Of a stretch of 64,000 bases of DNA, positions 1-11,755 are shown piece after piece. The notes under the pieces are model-generated. The model saw nothing but the letters and a program-made list of their open reading frames with translations, ran no database searches and was not told the origin of the DNA. Both the position numbers and the translations under genes were made by a program. This DNA is from Primula veris. Taxonomy: Eukaryota; Streptophyta; Magnoliopsida; Ericales; Primulaceae. The stretch is from contig OY821740.1 in the NCBI GenBank assembly GCA_963682055.1, forward strand, positions 32,442,795 through 32,506,794. The letters are read 5' to 3'. Position 1 is the first letter of the stretch, and every line of letters begins with the position of its first letter.

Positions 1-899
1 CTCGATTGGAATCTTATATTAGGCGAAGTAGTGTAATCGCATTATTCTGCCTTTTCTAGTTTTCTTCTAGTCTTGTTGACCCATCCAAATTCGACTATTT
101 ATCTCCACCACAAGAAAATTATAATCTTACTATGGGAAAAACTTAGCATTACAGTTTGCTTTAGCACGAGGGATCTATATGTGCAAATGAATGTAATTAA
201 TAGTTACAGCTATTAGGAATGAGGAGTTTGCCATAATTGAACTTAGCGTTACGGTTTGCTACTTTGCTTTATCAAGTTTCATTCGGTGAAGATTTTGAGT
301 AAAGCAGTCTAATAATGAATCAGGTTATGTAGATATGATCGTGATGTGTACCTCTGACATTATCAAGAAAACGAGAATCGGTTTTCATCTAATGGGATCT
401 CCAAGAGAAGCATACGTTTATATATATATATACACGAACCAACAATGTCCATCATAGCATACTTTCTTGGTTATATTCTTTTCATTCGATCATTGATTAA
501 TTAAATGAAGCACAAAAACATTTCTCCACCTTGAGTTTATTTAATAATTAGCATATGAATATATAGAAGACAAAGGTTGCATCTTTTCTCATTGGATTTT
601 GTGGGCTCAATCAATGACCCTAAACTTGAAAACTTAGCCCTGTATGATGGACCCAACTGTTGAAAATATAGATGCTAAAGCTATATGCCCTTTGCAACTT
701 TAACTCCTTTTAGTGTGCTTTGTCATGGCTAATGTGGTCTACCACATGGGGGGTTAGTTCAGCTTTATTTCAATCACCTTATATCATGTAAAAGTAAGCA
801 AAGTATATTTATACATGTATAAACAAGATTGGGAAAAGATTTGCTTCTTTTTTCATCATTAAATATGCCTTTTCTCCTTTTCTTTCTCTTTTTTCTCAG
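1..899 (+). other. Intron sequence of the KANADI-like gene
   Basis: No coding exon is visible here. The stretch lies immediately 5' of a well-supported exon at 900 and ends in a pyrimidine-rich tract and CAG acceptor at 897-899, so it is most simply intron. A short TA run lies at 420-432. The exons that would encode the GARP DNA-binding domain were looked for and not found, so they are presumably before the window. Confidence 0.5.
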
Positions 900-2133
900 G
901 GAAGCTTGGTTGCATGAAAAAAGAAGGGCTTGTGGAGAAAACTTGACAGAAATTGAGGTATCTATATCCACAGCACTCCTTTCAAGTTTCATCTTTCAAA
1001 AACGTATTTATTCATGATGTTTTCTCCTAATTCGGCGTTTATCTATTAAAAACTATTTTATCATTAAGGGGGGGAACATCTTACGCCATTTCAAACATCC
1101 CTAATTGATTACATCATGATTCTAATAAAGTTTTATAATTTGTACTGATACATGTTCCAATGAAAATTCCACTGAATAATCTCAAGAAAATATTTCCGCT
1201 AGCAATATCTGGTTTAGTTTCTTTCGTTATGTCACAGTGAAGTCAATACCGAGTAGAAGAAATAACGATCCATAATCCCCTAGTTATAAGTATACTACAA
1301 TGCACATGAACCTTTGTGTATGTTTCCTTAAATCAACACCTTCGTTGCAGACCTGCAAAAATTATTTTCGAGCTACACTTTTGTTTTCAGCCACTGAAGT
1401 TAGAAGCCATTTTTTAGCAACAAATGTGATGCTTAAGTAGCTCACGGTGAATTTTTTACTTTGTAAACCCATAAGTCTATATCAGACCATGCAATTAGTG
1501 TTCTTCTTTCTCAAAAATTAATAAAGATCATTTTGTACCACTAAAGTAAGAAAGTGGCATTTGGGGGAAATCAAAATATGCTCTTTCAAAAAAGTGTTTT
1601 AAAATTCGACTATTCTTTACTCTTTAATTAGAGAAGGAGTGATTATGGCCTCACGGGCAATAATAATATGATGTATGCAGTGCTAGTGCATCCATCTAAT
1701 TCTTGTTTATACAATGTTATACAATTTGAGCGACTAGTAGAGCGAGCGAAAAGATTTTATTAAGGCTGATCTTTGTACACCCGTAAATCTGAACGTTTGT
1801 AATTATTGGTATAAACTATCGAAGACTAACAGTGTGGTTTCTAGACTTGACACACAAAATCCTGACTGTTGTATTGCACAAGCGAGAAATAATATCATTA
1901 CATCAAATTTGTGCGACAGTAGGAGTAATAAAACTTCCTTGATATACTTGTATTCTCAGTTTTTTTTTTGAACATCAAGTTCCATTCTTTTCTAATTAAT
2001 TAATTTATTGTTCTTGAAGGACTTGGATCCGAAGTGTTCAATATCGGACGTCACCTCTTCTAACCTTCCGTATGCAAGAAGCTGTCCAAAGAAGCCAAAT
2101 TTGGAGTTCACTTTGGGCACTCCACAAGCTTGA
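900..2133 (+). CDS. KANADI-family (KAN4/ATS-like) transcription factor, last two exons only
   Basis: Two exons are visible: 900-957 (acceptor CAG at 897-899, donor GAG|gtatct) and 2020-2133 (acceptor tgaag, stop TGA at 2131-2133). The junction is phase 0. Together they encode a C-terminal tail that includes EAWLHEKRRACGENL and then SNLPYARSCPKKPNLEFTLG, ending TPQA. KANADI proteins are GARP-domain repressors that set abaxial organ identity, and KAN4/ATS acts in the ovule integument. Their C-termini carry a conserved LEFTLG-type (EAR-like) motif, which is the main evidence here. The GARP domain itself is not in the window, so the subgroup call rests on the tail only; the ending after LEFTLG is closer to ATS than to KAN1, whose tail continues RPDW. 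Exon 900-957 begins with the last base of a codon, so at least one upstream exon exists. Confidence 0.65.
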
Positions 2134-2229
2134 TGATGATGATATACATATCATACTTATATGATCACTTCTACTAGCTACTCATTTTGAAATCATTGGG
2201 TCTATGAGAGAGAACTAAAGAATCAGGTA

Positions 2230-2370
2230 CCCACCCACTTGGAAAATCAGATGGGAGAAAGAAAAAGGAAAGGGAAAAGGAAAAGTAAAAGGAAAATAAA
2301 GACACAAGGAGACAAGAAAGAGTGTAAAAGAAAGCAACAAAAGAGGAATGGTGAGAAAGAAGAATTGTCC
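2230..2370 (+). other. Purine-rich tract 3' of the KANADI-like gene
   Basis: The + strand here is almost all A and G (runs of GGAAAAG, AAAGGAAA and AGAAAG) for about 120 bases, starting about 100 bases after the stop codon. A second, weaker purine-rich tract lies at 3410-3530. It could be 3' untranslated or flanking sequence. No function is claimed. Confidence 0.5.
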
Positions 2371-2894
2371 TTTTCCTAGATCAACCCTATGATATTCCTA
2401 CGTAAATACATGTGCAATCTAATTGATTTTGATTTTGAGAGAGATCCATTTAGTAATCGTAATGGTGGATCATCTTTTACATGTATCAAAACTTCAAAAG
2501 AGATATGTTATCTTACTAATTTTTGTTGCCATCCTTGGTAAGAGTAGTTTGTTTGGTTTGCGTCTCTTTTCTTTTCAAATGCCAAATAAGTATTGTTATG
2601 ATAGCTTACTTTTTGATAAATTGCTACTTACTATTCATTAAGAGGAAAACATGAAATTATAGTACAAAAAGTAGTGAGTAACAAAAATTTCTCCAAAAAA
2701 GAATTACATATTCTACAAGTACAATATTAGAGTTGTACTAGAACATCTGATTTCTCGAAACATACTTTTTCTTAAAATTTGATAATTATAATATAAAAAA
2801 TAACATGTATCATGAACCCTATAAATTGCCTAAATTTAAGAAAACACAAATTCACCTCATATATGAGAAATGCATATGATTCCTTAGATTAATA

Positions 2895-3130
2895 ATTCAT
2901 CCGTTCCTAAACAAATGTCTCATACGAAAATACGTACAATTTTGACCGACAATTTTTTCATATTTAGAATGCCGGAAAAAATTATTTCAAAAGTTAATCA
3001 CGTAGTTTATGGTTAGAACTATATGATGAAATTTTCAATTTTTTCATTTCGGTAATTTTGATATGAAAATTTTGACGGCAAAATTTGCATGTATTTTCGT
3101 AGGGGTATTTGTTTAGTGACGAAATGAGTA
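2895..3130. mobile_element. Stowaway-like MITE
   Basis: The ends are inverted repeats: TTCATCCGTTCCTAAACAAAT on the left matches the reverse complement of the right end (about 3100-3130, ACTAAACAAATACC region) with a few mismatches. The interior is also near-palindromic. The left end resembles the CTCCCTCCGTTCC terminus typical of plant Stowaway/Tc1-mariner MITEs, and a clearer member of the same family is at 28732-28976. TA dinucleotides flank it. Exact ends are uncertain by a few bases. Confidence 0.6.
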
Positions 3131-3569
3131 TAATAGTAATAAACTATCACGGGGTCTACAGTTTTGTGGTTGTAATATTGTTATGATTATTAAAATATAA
3201 TAAAAAAATAAAAAAAATAATGTAGGGTTATTATAAGAAAATTAATAAGGAAGCTGGAATTTTATATAAATGTATATAATTTTTTAAAAGATATAAAATC
3301 TGTTAGGTTTGATGAAATAGTTGGGATACCTGGTACGGATGCTTATTAAGTTAATCTGCTTTGTTTGTTTTCCTTTCCCACATGCTATGCACTTTCCGAA
3401 TAGGGGAGCTAAATAAAAAGATAGCATGGACAAGGAAAGTAAATGAAAATGAACACTAAAAAAGAAAAGAAAGGAAAAGAGGTTCTACAAAAAGAAGAGC
3501 TCGAAAGAAAAGAGAGCACCAACTTGATTAAACTTACTCCATACTCAATTTCTATTTCATAATTATACC

Positions 3570-3953
3570 ATATATATATATATATATATATATACTACTA
3601 ATATTTGTCCATACGTTACGTGTGCGATACGTAATGACATATATATAATCCCGACAAATAAACTTAATATTTTTTTTAAAATTTAAATATCGAATGATTA
3701 AATATAATTAATTAACAATCGTATATAAAGAGTAACATAATGTTTTACTATTATAAAAAATACACAACGATTTTGTTTGGAATATAAATGTGTGAAAATT
3801 AACATTTTTTAAGTTATTTATGTATTTGAATTGAGTGATGACATTTAAGAGTAATTACAATATTAGAGTGAGGATATTTTTTGAAAATTTGGACAAAATT
3901 GGGCAGCATCACAATGTTTGGGTTGACTTATATTAATAGTATGATATATATAT

Positions 3954-3988
<35 letters not shown>

Positions 3989-4300
3989 CTAGTAAAAGTT
4001 ACTCACGCGTTGCGTGTGAGATGTGTAATGACATAAATTTTGTAATATATTTTATTTTGAACATAGTATTCATATTTGTTATCATTTATTGTAGTTATGC
4101 AGATAAAAACGAATTGTTAATTAATTTAGACTACATCCGTAATTAGTAAAATATAGTGAGCACAAATTGTTAATTAATTAGATTAGATACATTGGTAATT
4201 ATTAAAATAGAGTGATGATATTTTTGAAAAAATTAAACAAAATTTGCCAGTTTTAATTTTTTTTTAGTTTGCTTATATTAATAGTATTATATGAAGATTC
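3570..4300. repeat. Two diverged copies of a TA-flanked repeat
   Basis: Copy 1 (about 3583-3947) and copy 2 (about 3985-4292) both begin after a TA microsatellite with ACGTTACGTGTGCGA / GCGTTGCGTGTGAGA followed by TGTAATGACAT. Both end in a GATGA..ATTTTTGAAAA block and then CTTATATTAATAGTAT. The class is not recognised. The layout (terminal TA runs, conserved GC-richer head) suggests a small non-autonomous element that inserts into TA repeats. Confidence 0.45.
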
Positions 4301-5584
4301 AGTGATAAATAATCACATGTTAATGGCTACGATACACAAATATGTGTATGAGAACTAGTATACGACACGACATACCACGAATACACTCGTTTTTTTTAGC
4401 ATATGACACGATTTGGCCGGGGCACAACAATTATAACTCTACTATAAACATTTTTGAAGTAGCTCATAAACCTTCACACGCACCATATACTAAAAAAAAC
4501 TGCCACTTGTTTCACAAATTTCCAAGAACATACCATGACCACCATTTTCCCCAAACGGGCTAAAACTGATTCAAACATCCGTGACGTCCGACCTTCTTCT
4601 GAACCTTGACCGTCCACAATTACCAATGCCTCAACTCTCATTTTATCCTTAAATTCATCCCTTTCACTCTCTTTCATTTGTTTTTACGTTCCTCTTGCTA
4701 CATTCATGATCAGAGGAGTGTCTCTTTGAAACATTAACTTATTTAACTGTTTATGCTACAGTCATCTTAACAACCGTTAGATTAGAAAATAGATGATTAG
4801 ATTATGTTTTTCAATAATTGATTAATTTTTTCTATTTTCAATAAATTAGAACTTGATAAATTAAAAACAAACTATACAACACACTAAAAACCTAAATAAA
4901 AATATAGAACCCTAGGAATGTCTACCCTAAATTTAAATATTAATCATAATTTAATTTTTTTAATTCATTTTATACTTTTTTATGCAAACGAGTTGTGAAA
5001 CAGTCATATAGAGTGGCTGTTTCCTAGTAATTCCCTGACCAGAGAGGTCAGATGAAAAAATACAATAAATAGGATATATTTTAGGTGATTGGCTACCCAT
5101 TTGCATGCTCTCAAGAAAAGTTACCAAGATTTGAAAAGTTTGCCTTATTTTCACCATCTATGATATGGTATCTATCTTTAGTTAAACTTAAAATGGTTCT
5201 TTGATTCTTGTTGGAGTTCGCTCTTTTTACTAAAAAGTGGACCAGATAATTGGACATTAATCGGAATGAGTTTCGTACCATTCCGTTTGGGGTAATTTCT
5301 ACAATATATCTTTGATTTATTTGACGGACGTTGGTATAGCTAAAAATCCGATATGTTCCTTTTTTCATTATACACCGATGGAGTAACACTATTGTAGACC
5401 GGATCTACTAAAAATATGAATATGTAACCATTAAAAATCTAACACATATGTGATAATCTAAAAATAATTAGTCTAAATTTAATTTAAAATTTAAACTAAA
5501 TTATTTTATTAATTGTCACATTTTTTAAATTGTAGATCAGTTTCATAAAAGGGGTTTCTCTATATACGATGAGATCACCTCTTC

Positions 5585-7262
5585 CACTAAAATGTTAGGG
5601 ACAAACGATTAGCCAACATGGCAGATTTTTACTTGAACTAAATGAAAAAGAGAAAGATAAAAAATTACACATGGGCTATCCAATTTCCCCTGGAGCAATT
5701 ATGTAGGGTTGGTATAATTAAAAATATCTATTATAATTGTGCATAAAACTTATCAAAAATTAATCTCATATAGCCCCATCGTTTTGTTATGCTTTAAAAT
5801 GCATGAATTTAACTTCCAATTTAATTATAAATAATGATTTTGATAGATTTAGTCAATCTATTAATATATATATTAAAAATATATTAAATTATTAGACTTA
5901 TACCGAAACGTAGCTTACCCTAAATTTTAAAAATCCTGTATCGACATACTCGTACTTTTAGTCGAACCGAAGGAGTGCTGAAGAAGTACCGAAGCCATAT
6001 CGGAGTGGTTAAAGTCAACGGTACTTCAAATGACGTACCAAGTACTCCGAATGTCGTCGTACCCGTAGCGTATCGGTATCGGGTACTCAAGTTTTTTTTT
6101 TTTCGTATTACCCGTGCTACATTGGTTGGAATAAATAGCATATAAATAGAAAATTTAACTATTCCCTGATTTTTATTTTTTTTTGATTGATTAACTTTTA
6201 TATTAATCATAGCCCATAAGGCATTTTGGTTTTGTAAAAAACATCATTTGTCTGATAAGATTTACATGTGGAATTGATAAATAAGCAAATTGCTCTAGGG
6301 GAAAACGGTTTGCCCCTGTGCAGGGGCAGAACCATATATATGCAATTACCAAAATAATTAATACAAACACATAATATTTTTCAAAATATAAACACGGAAA
6401 ATGCGGGGTTTTTTTTAAACCTTTTTACCATCTTTTCTCATTTTTTAGCCTTAGTTTCTTAATTAAAATGTATTTGATTTTTAAATTTTTTTTCTTTTCG
6501 CTCAATTTTGACAATTACGATTTTTTTTTCAAACTCCTAAAAAAACCCACAACAATAATATCATGTGCAGTCACGTCTCGAAAGTTTCAGCGTTTCAAAA
6601 TTGACTAAAAAATAAATAAAATAGAAACATAAACGATACAAAAAAGTAAAATTAAGAATAAAGAGTAAAAAGATTAAGATAGGAACATAAAAAATATAAA
6701 ACCCCAGAAAACCAAACATATATTTAATACTAGATATATACGAACAATCAAATATGTAATACACAATTTCATTATACTCACTTCACTTAATTAAAATAAA
6801 CCAGCAAAAGTTTTTTTATAAATTTTATTTTCACTCACCACTATCTGTTATTCTAATTATTATTATTTTTTATAATTTTTTCAAGATATGAGTTACGTGT
6901 CAAAATGTAAAGTTGGTGTAAAGTGTTTTTTATTATCACTTGCCTACGTGTTAGTTTTTAAGTAATACTTATATATTATCATATCAAACAAAATCACAGT
7001 ACGTTATTGCAATAACAATATATATTTTTGAAAGAAATTGCCAAAAAAAATATTTAAGTGGTTGACAGAATAGCTTATATATAAAAACACTAATAAAAAA
7101 AATATTTTTCGAAATTGTAGTGTTACCATTGCAACCCCTAGTCATATGGCCATATGTAATTTTTGAATTTTCTCCTTTTTCATTTAGTTGAAGTAAAAAT
7201 CTGCCACGTTGGCTAATCGTTGTAGAGTGGGACGTTTTGTCCCTAATTTTCAGCAAACTAAA
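5585..7262. mobile_element. Possible terminal-inverted-repeat element or inverted repeat pair
   Basis: A block of about 110 bases at 5590-5700 (TTAGGGACAAACGATTAGCC, then GGCAGATTTTTACTTGAACT) recurs in reverse complement at about 7140-7255. They could be the long terminal inverted repeats of a 1.67 kb element of Mutator type, or two independent insertions in opposite orientation. No clear target-site duplication was found, which weakens the single-element reading. No coding sequence is visible inside. Confidence 0.35.
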
Positions 7263-9479
7263 ACGTTAAATTAGACGCACTCAAAAAGTTAAAATAGGCT
7301 AGAGTTTGTTTAGAAATGATTAGTAGTGTTTTCTCATAGATTACCGTCCATACTATGCATGGCAAATTTATATATTGAGGTTAATGTGACATGTAGTTTG
7401 ATCCTTAAGCAATGTACTCTCTATGTAAAGTGTGTAAAAACAACGAAATTTGTTGTCCTAACACGGTGAAACAAACATAAAAAGCCTGAAAGAGTCGCCA
7501 TTTCCATCGCTAAGAACTTGTCACGATGCATCTTAGATACAAAAATAATTTTGTCCCTAAATTTAACTTTTAGAGATAAAAACTGATTTTTTTTGTCTTC
7601 AATAACAATCTCATACGTAATTAATGGGACAATTTAATTTCGTTTAAAAAGTATTTTGAGATAAATTTTAATTGTCTACTTACCTTTGTATGAGATTGTC
7701 TTTACAAACAAAAAAAAATTCAAATTTTGTACCTAAAAATTAGATTTGAGGACAAAATATTTATTTTTTTGTCTAAAAGATTATTTTTATCACTAAAAGT
7801 TACTATTTAGAAACAAAAATTAAATACATACAAATTTTATATTCTTTTTTTAATTATATATTTGGTACAATAAAATAGTTAATTAGAAAGTATAATTAGA
7901 CAAATGAAGTGTTTGTAACTTACTTTAAATATTTACTAGTAAATTATCTTCCATATTTTATCTTTATTAAATTAACCTACACCTATATAGCTTATTTACG
8001 GGTACGGATGTCGGACATGACACACGACATAGTCATAACAATACGTAATATATATTTTGAAAATATTTGACTCGACATGTTTTGTAAATTAAATTTACGT
8101 CTGTTTTATAAATACCAAAACAATATATTCATAAATAAGGAATCTATAAATCAAAATACATCATCATAATTACTAAATCTCATACTTTTTCATGAATTTT
8201 GTAATAATTTTTTGTGTCGCAATTACTATTATAGAGTCTAAATAAAAAATGTTTTCTAAAATTTCCTTAAAGAATAAATAGTTTTCTTTTTTAAATTGTG
8301 GGAGTGCAGCCGCATCGCTTTGCACTAAAGGGACTCCGCCCTGGTCTTATTGGATTTTTAAAAAAGGAAGGCCTAATGTGGTAAATTTTCCTCGTTTCCT
8401 TTGTCTCGGACGTGCCCAAACTATAGGAAGAGTCAACGTCACAGACACTACCACTAGTTAGAAACACGTAAATAGGTACGTCTCCGAAAACTAATTTGGT
8501 GTATCCGACTCGGGTCCATATCGTGTCCTTTGTTTGACACTCCTATTTGTGTTTAAGCGTTACTGCATCATAGATGTGACGACGTCCTACACAAATGAAG
8601 CCTCTGTTGCATTGGGAAAATATAGTGACAACTCGTAAAGTTAAAAAGTTTGATTTTACCTGATTTTGCCATTGGAGATACAGTATAAGTCATGTGTATG
8701 GCTTTTATCAAAAAAGAAAAAATAAGAAGACATGTTTATGCAACTTCAACTATAGCAGTTATATATGGAGTGACCTTTGCTTAATTTAGTATGCCACATG
8801 AAATGGTGGACCCTCTATATAGACTCTTCTTTTTTAGCTTATTTCCTCAATTTTTACCTCTGCGTAAATTAACTTGACCTATGAAAAATGGGGTAATATG
8901 TGTAAGGACTACATCGTCAGTCAAGGAAACTAAACCTAAACCCTATTTTACATACTTATTTTTTATCGTGTGGTATTTTTAGTAAGAAAATTTGCTTGAT
9001 AAATGATAATACAGCATATTTGCAAGAGAAAAAATGACAAATAGATCGATAGTACTCTTTCACTGAAATATTGTGAACAGATAGCCGGTTTCCCTAATAA
9101 AAAATTAACAAAAGCTACAACTTTTTAAACCTTATCTCCAGAAAGTCGAATCTAAATCTTTCCTTCCATAATATGTAGAAGAAAAAAATGGTGTTTCAGG
9201 TCCAAAATATGATTGAATGGAATTATGAAGCTATAAGTTCGAATGAGAGTCAATTATGAGTCCGCACAACCAAATTGCATATTTTTCAAGTGAATCCAAA
9301 ATCTGAACAGGCACCCACGGCCACGGGTGATACAAACAACCAAAGACTATAAAATGTTCCGGGAGACTGCCCACCAGTTAGTCACTGTTAAATTTTTTTA
9401 TATTTTTTTTTTTTTAAAAAACGCCAAACAAGCTACTATCCATCATATTTTTTTCAAAACCAAAAGCAACCGCCATAAG

Positions 9480-10215
9480 CTTATTTAAGACTATATATAC
9501 ATAGCTTATTCTCTCCCTAATGCTTATTGCTTACACTCTATCACTACCTTCTTCAATACCAGAAAACCTCAAAATTCATTCAAGAGCAATCAAGCTCAAA
9601 AGTGGGTGAATCAATCCTAAAGGAGATCAAGATAAATCCAAAATTATCATACTTGACATTTTTTTTTATTAGCTTATATTTGAGTGAATTCATATTCGTT
9701 TTCTTATTTCTCAAGTGAGAAGCAATTGATAAAGTGAGTGATTTTACTTAATACTTTGTTGTAAAGATCTATTTATAAGGTATACAAAAAAATGTTAATA
9801 AGATCGTTTGTTCCTCGGTTTTAGTGAGAGTCAATTGAGTTAACTAGGTCAGTAGATATGAGCGCTTGAAAATGTATCAACATTAAGTACATCGGGTTGA
9901 AGCAGAGCAAATCGGTTAGATTAGCTCATGTTGGAAAAAATTGTAATCTTAGATTGAAGATTATAATGATAGCACTCGATCTAGGAGAGTAGTAGGCTTT
10001 AAGCCAAAAGTCTATTTATCGCGACATCATCTCTCTTTCTTCTCTCTACTTTCGCAATTTATAATTGTGATCATGTGCATCTTTTAATTTATTTATCTAT
10101 CATCATCGTTCTATTTTCATTACTAAGTTAGGAATCAAAATAGTTTGTGAATTAGTTGCACTTGAATTTTAATTATGCGAAATCCGTTAAAAGCTAAAGA
10201 GTTTGAAAAAGTGCA
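9480..10215 (+). mobile_element. LTR-like remnant
   Basis: This contains a TATA-like sequence (CTATATATACAT near 9491), a leader-like stretch rich in CAAGCTCAAAAGTG-type sequence, then AGTAGGCTTTAAGCC and a TCTCTCTTTCTTCTCTC tract followed by TTATAATTGTGATCATGTG. That order resembles the R-U5 part of plant Ty1/copia LTRs. No partner LTR, primer binding site or coding domain is visible, so a solo LTR or fragment is the most that can be said. A loosely similar stretch is at about 56280-56660. Confidence 0.3.
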
Positions 10216-10330
10216 TACCAATAATTAAGCATAATAAAAGGAAAGTATGTAAACATTGGTATGTATTTTTAGAAAACTCACACCAGTCCCTCTATGAACC
10301 TTAATTTACCTTTTTTGTAAGCCAATAAAC

Positions 10331-10770
10331 GGAAAAAATGCTAAAATGGTATATAAACTATCAGTTTTTAGTGATTTGTTACAAAGGCTAACACACTTTC
10401 TAATTTGATTCCCAACCTATATATTTTCGTTCTAATTAGGGGATTCAGCCCACCCCATCATTTTAAACTTATTAACTCAGGCATTTTAAGTAGTGATTTC
10501 ACTTTAAATTTTTTAATACAAGAGTTGAAGCTTTCATATATGTTACTCAATGAGACTTACTATGCGTTAAAAACCGATGACCAGAGGCGAATTGAGTCTT
10601 TTAATTTGACTGAATACGTATAGGTTGGATAACAAATTAGAAAATGTGTTTGGTTGGATACCAAATTAGAGCAAAACGTATAGGTAGGGTAACAGATTAG
10701 AAAAAAGTGTTAGATTGGGTACCAAATCGTTAAAATTTGATAAGTTGGGTACCGTTTTAGTATCTTTCCC
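10331..10770. mobile_element. Mutator-like MITE with target-site duplication
   Basis: GCCAATAAAC is present at 10321-10330 and again at 10771-10780, exactly flanking a 440-bp segment whose ends are inverted repeats. The left end GGAAAAAATGCTAAAATGGT matches the reverse complement of the right end, GGGAAAGATACTAAAACGGT. A 9- or 10-bp duplication with long degenerate terminal inverted repeats is typical of Mutator-like elements. The right half has an internal tandem motif (GGTTGGATAC.AAATTAGA and variants, 10625-10730). It encodes no transposase, so it is non-autonomous. Confidence 0.75.
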
Positions 10771-11695
10771 GCCAATAAACCCAAACTCACGTTGTAATAT
10801 TGTCGTCTAGCCGAGTTCATTTCAAAATAATATTTTTTTTGGCTAATTTCCTAAGAAAATTAATTATAACCAAAGACCTCTAAATCCATATAAGAACTAT
10901 TAAGAACAAGCCAAATTGAAGGAAACAACTAACTCTAAAAGTGAGCTGATTTTTTTCAATTTTAAAATCAATTTTCACAAACTTTAATTCGCCTAACATT
11001 TCAACCTGGTGAGATTTCAGTTTTCTATTTTCAATGAGAAAACTCACCTTATCAATCGACTCAAAAACTATCATCGTGATATATAATTCGCTTGGATAAG
11101 TCTATGTTACAAAAACTAAACTGAGATCCCACATATGAAAAAAAAGTAGTATTCGGATTAGACGAGAACTAAACATCCATAACCATAGAAAAAAAATAAC
11201 TTTCTATGAAGGAATATAGAAAAATAGGTACATATAGAGGAGGAATAGAGGAGCGAGAAAGGGAGAAACATGAAATAGATGAGACGGGAATAATGAGGCA
11301 ATGTCCGATTTCGAAAAGTTGTAGTTGTCATTATAAAAAAATTAGTTGGGCATATAAATTTTTGGGATAAATAAGGTCCTAAAGGTTATAAAATTTGGTA
11401 AAAAAATTCAAAGCATATTAAAGCATAGCGATTGAAATTCATTAGCTTTTGGCCGGAAAGAGAGATCCACACAATTTCGCGTGTTTATGTGTTCTGTGCC
11501 TATGCCTAAGATTTTCGGGACCGCCAAGTATGGAGATATAAATTGTGTGAATTTTGATACCACTCAAATGGAGTTAGTAGTTGCAATAAATGGAAACACA
11601 ACTTTGTCTACACACCTTTTTTACATGTATAATAATATATTTTTGTTAAAAAATATATTTGTATCCTTCCAAATATATATGTACGGAGTATGTGA

Positions 11696-11700
<5 letters not shown>

Positions 11701-11752
<52 letters not shown>
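11701..11752. repeat. (TA)n microsatellite
   Basis: An uninterrupted TA run of about 26 units. It creates an artefactual poly-(Tyr-Ile) reading frame. Confidence 0.95.
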
Positions 11753-11755
<3 letters not shown>

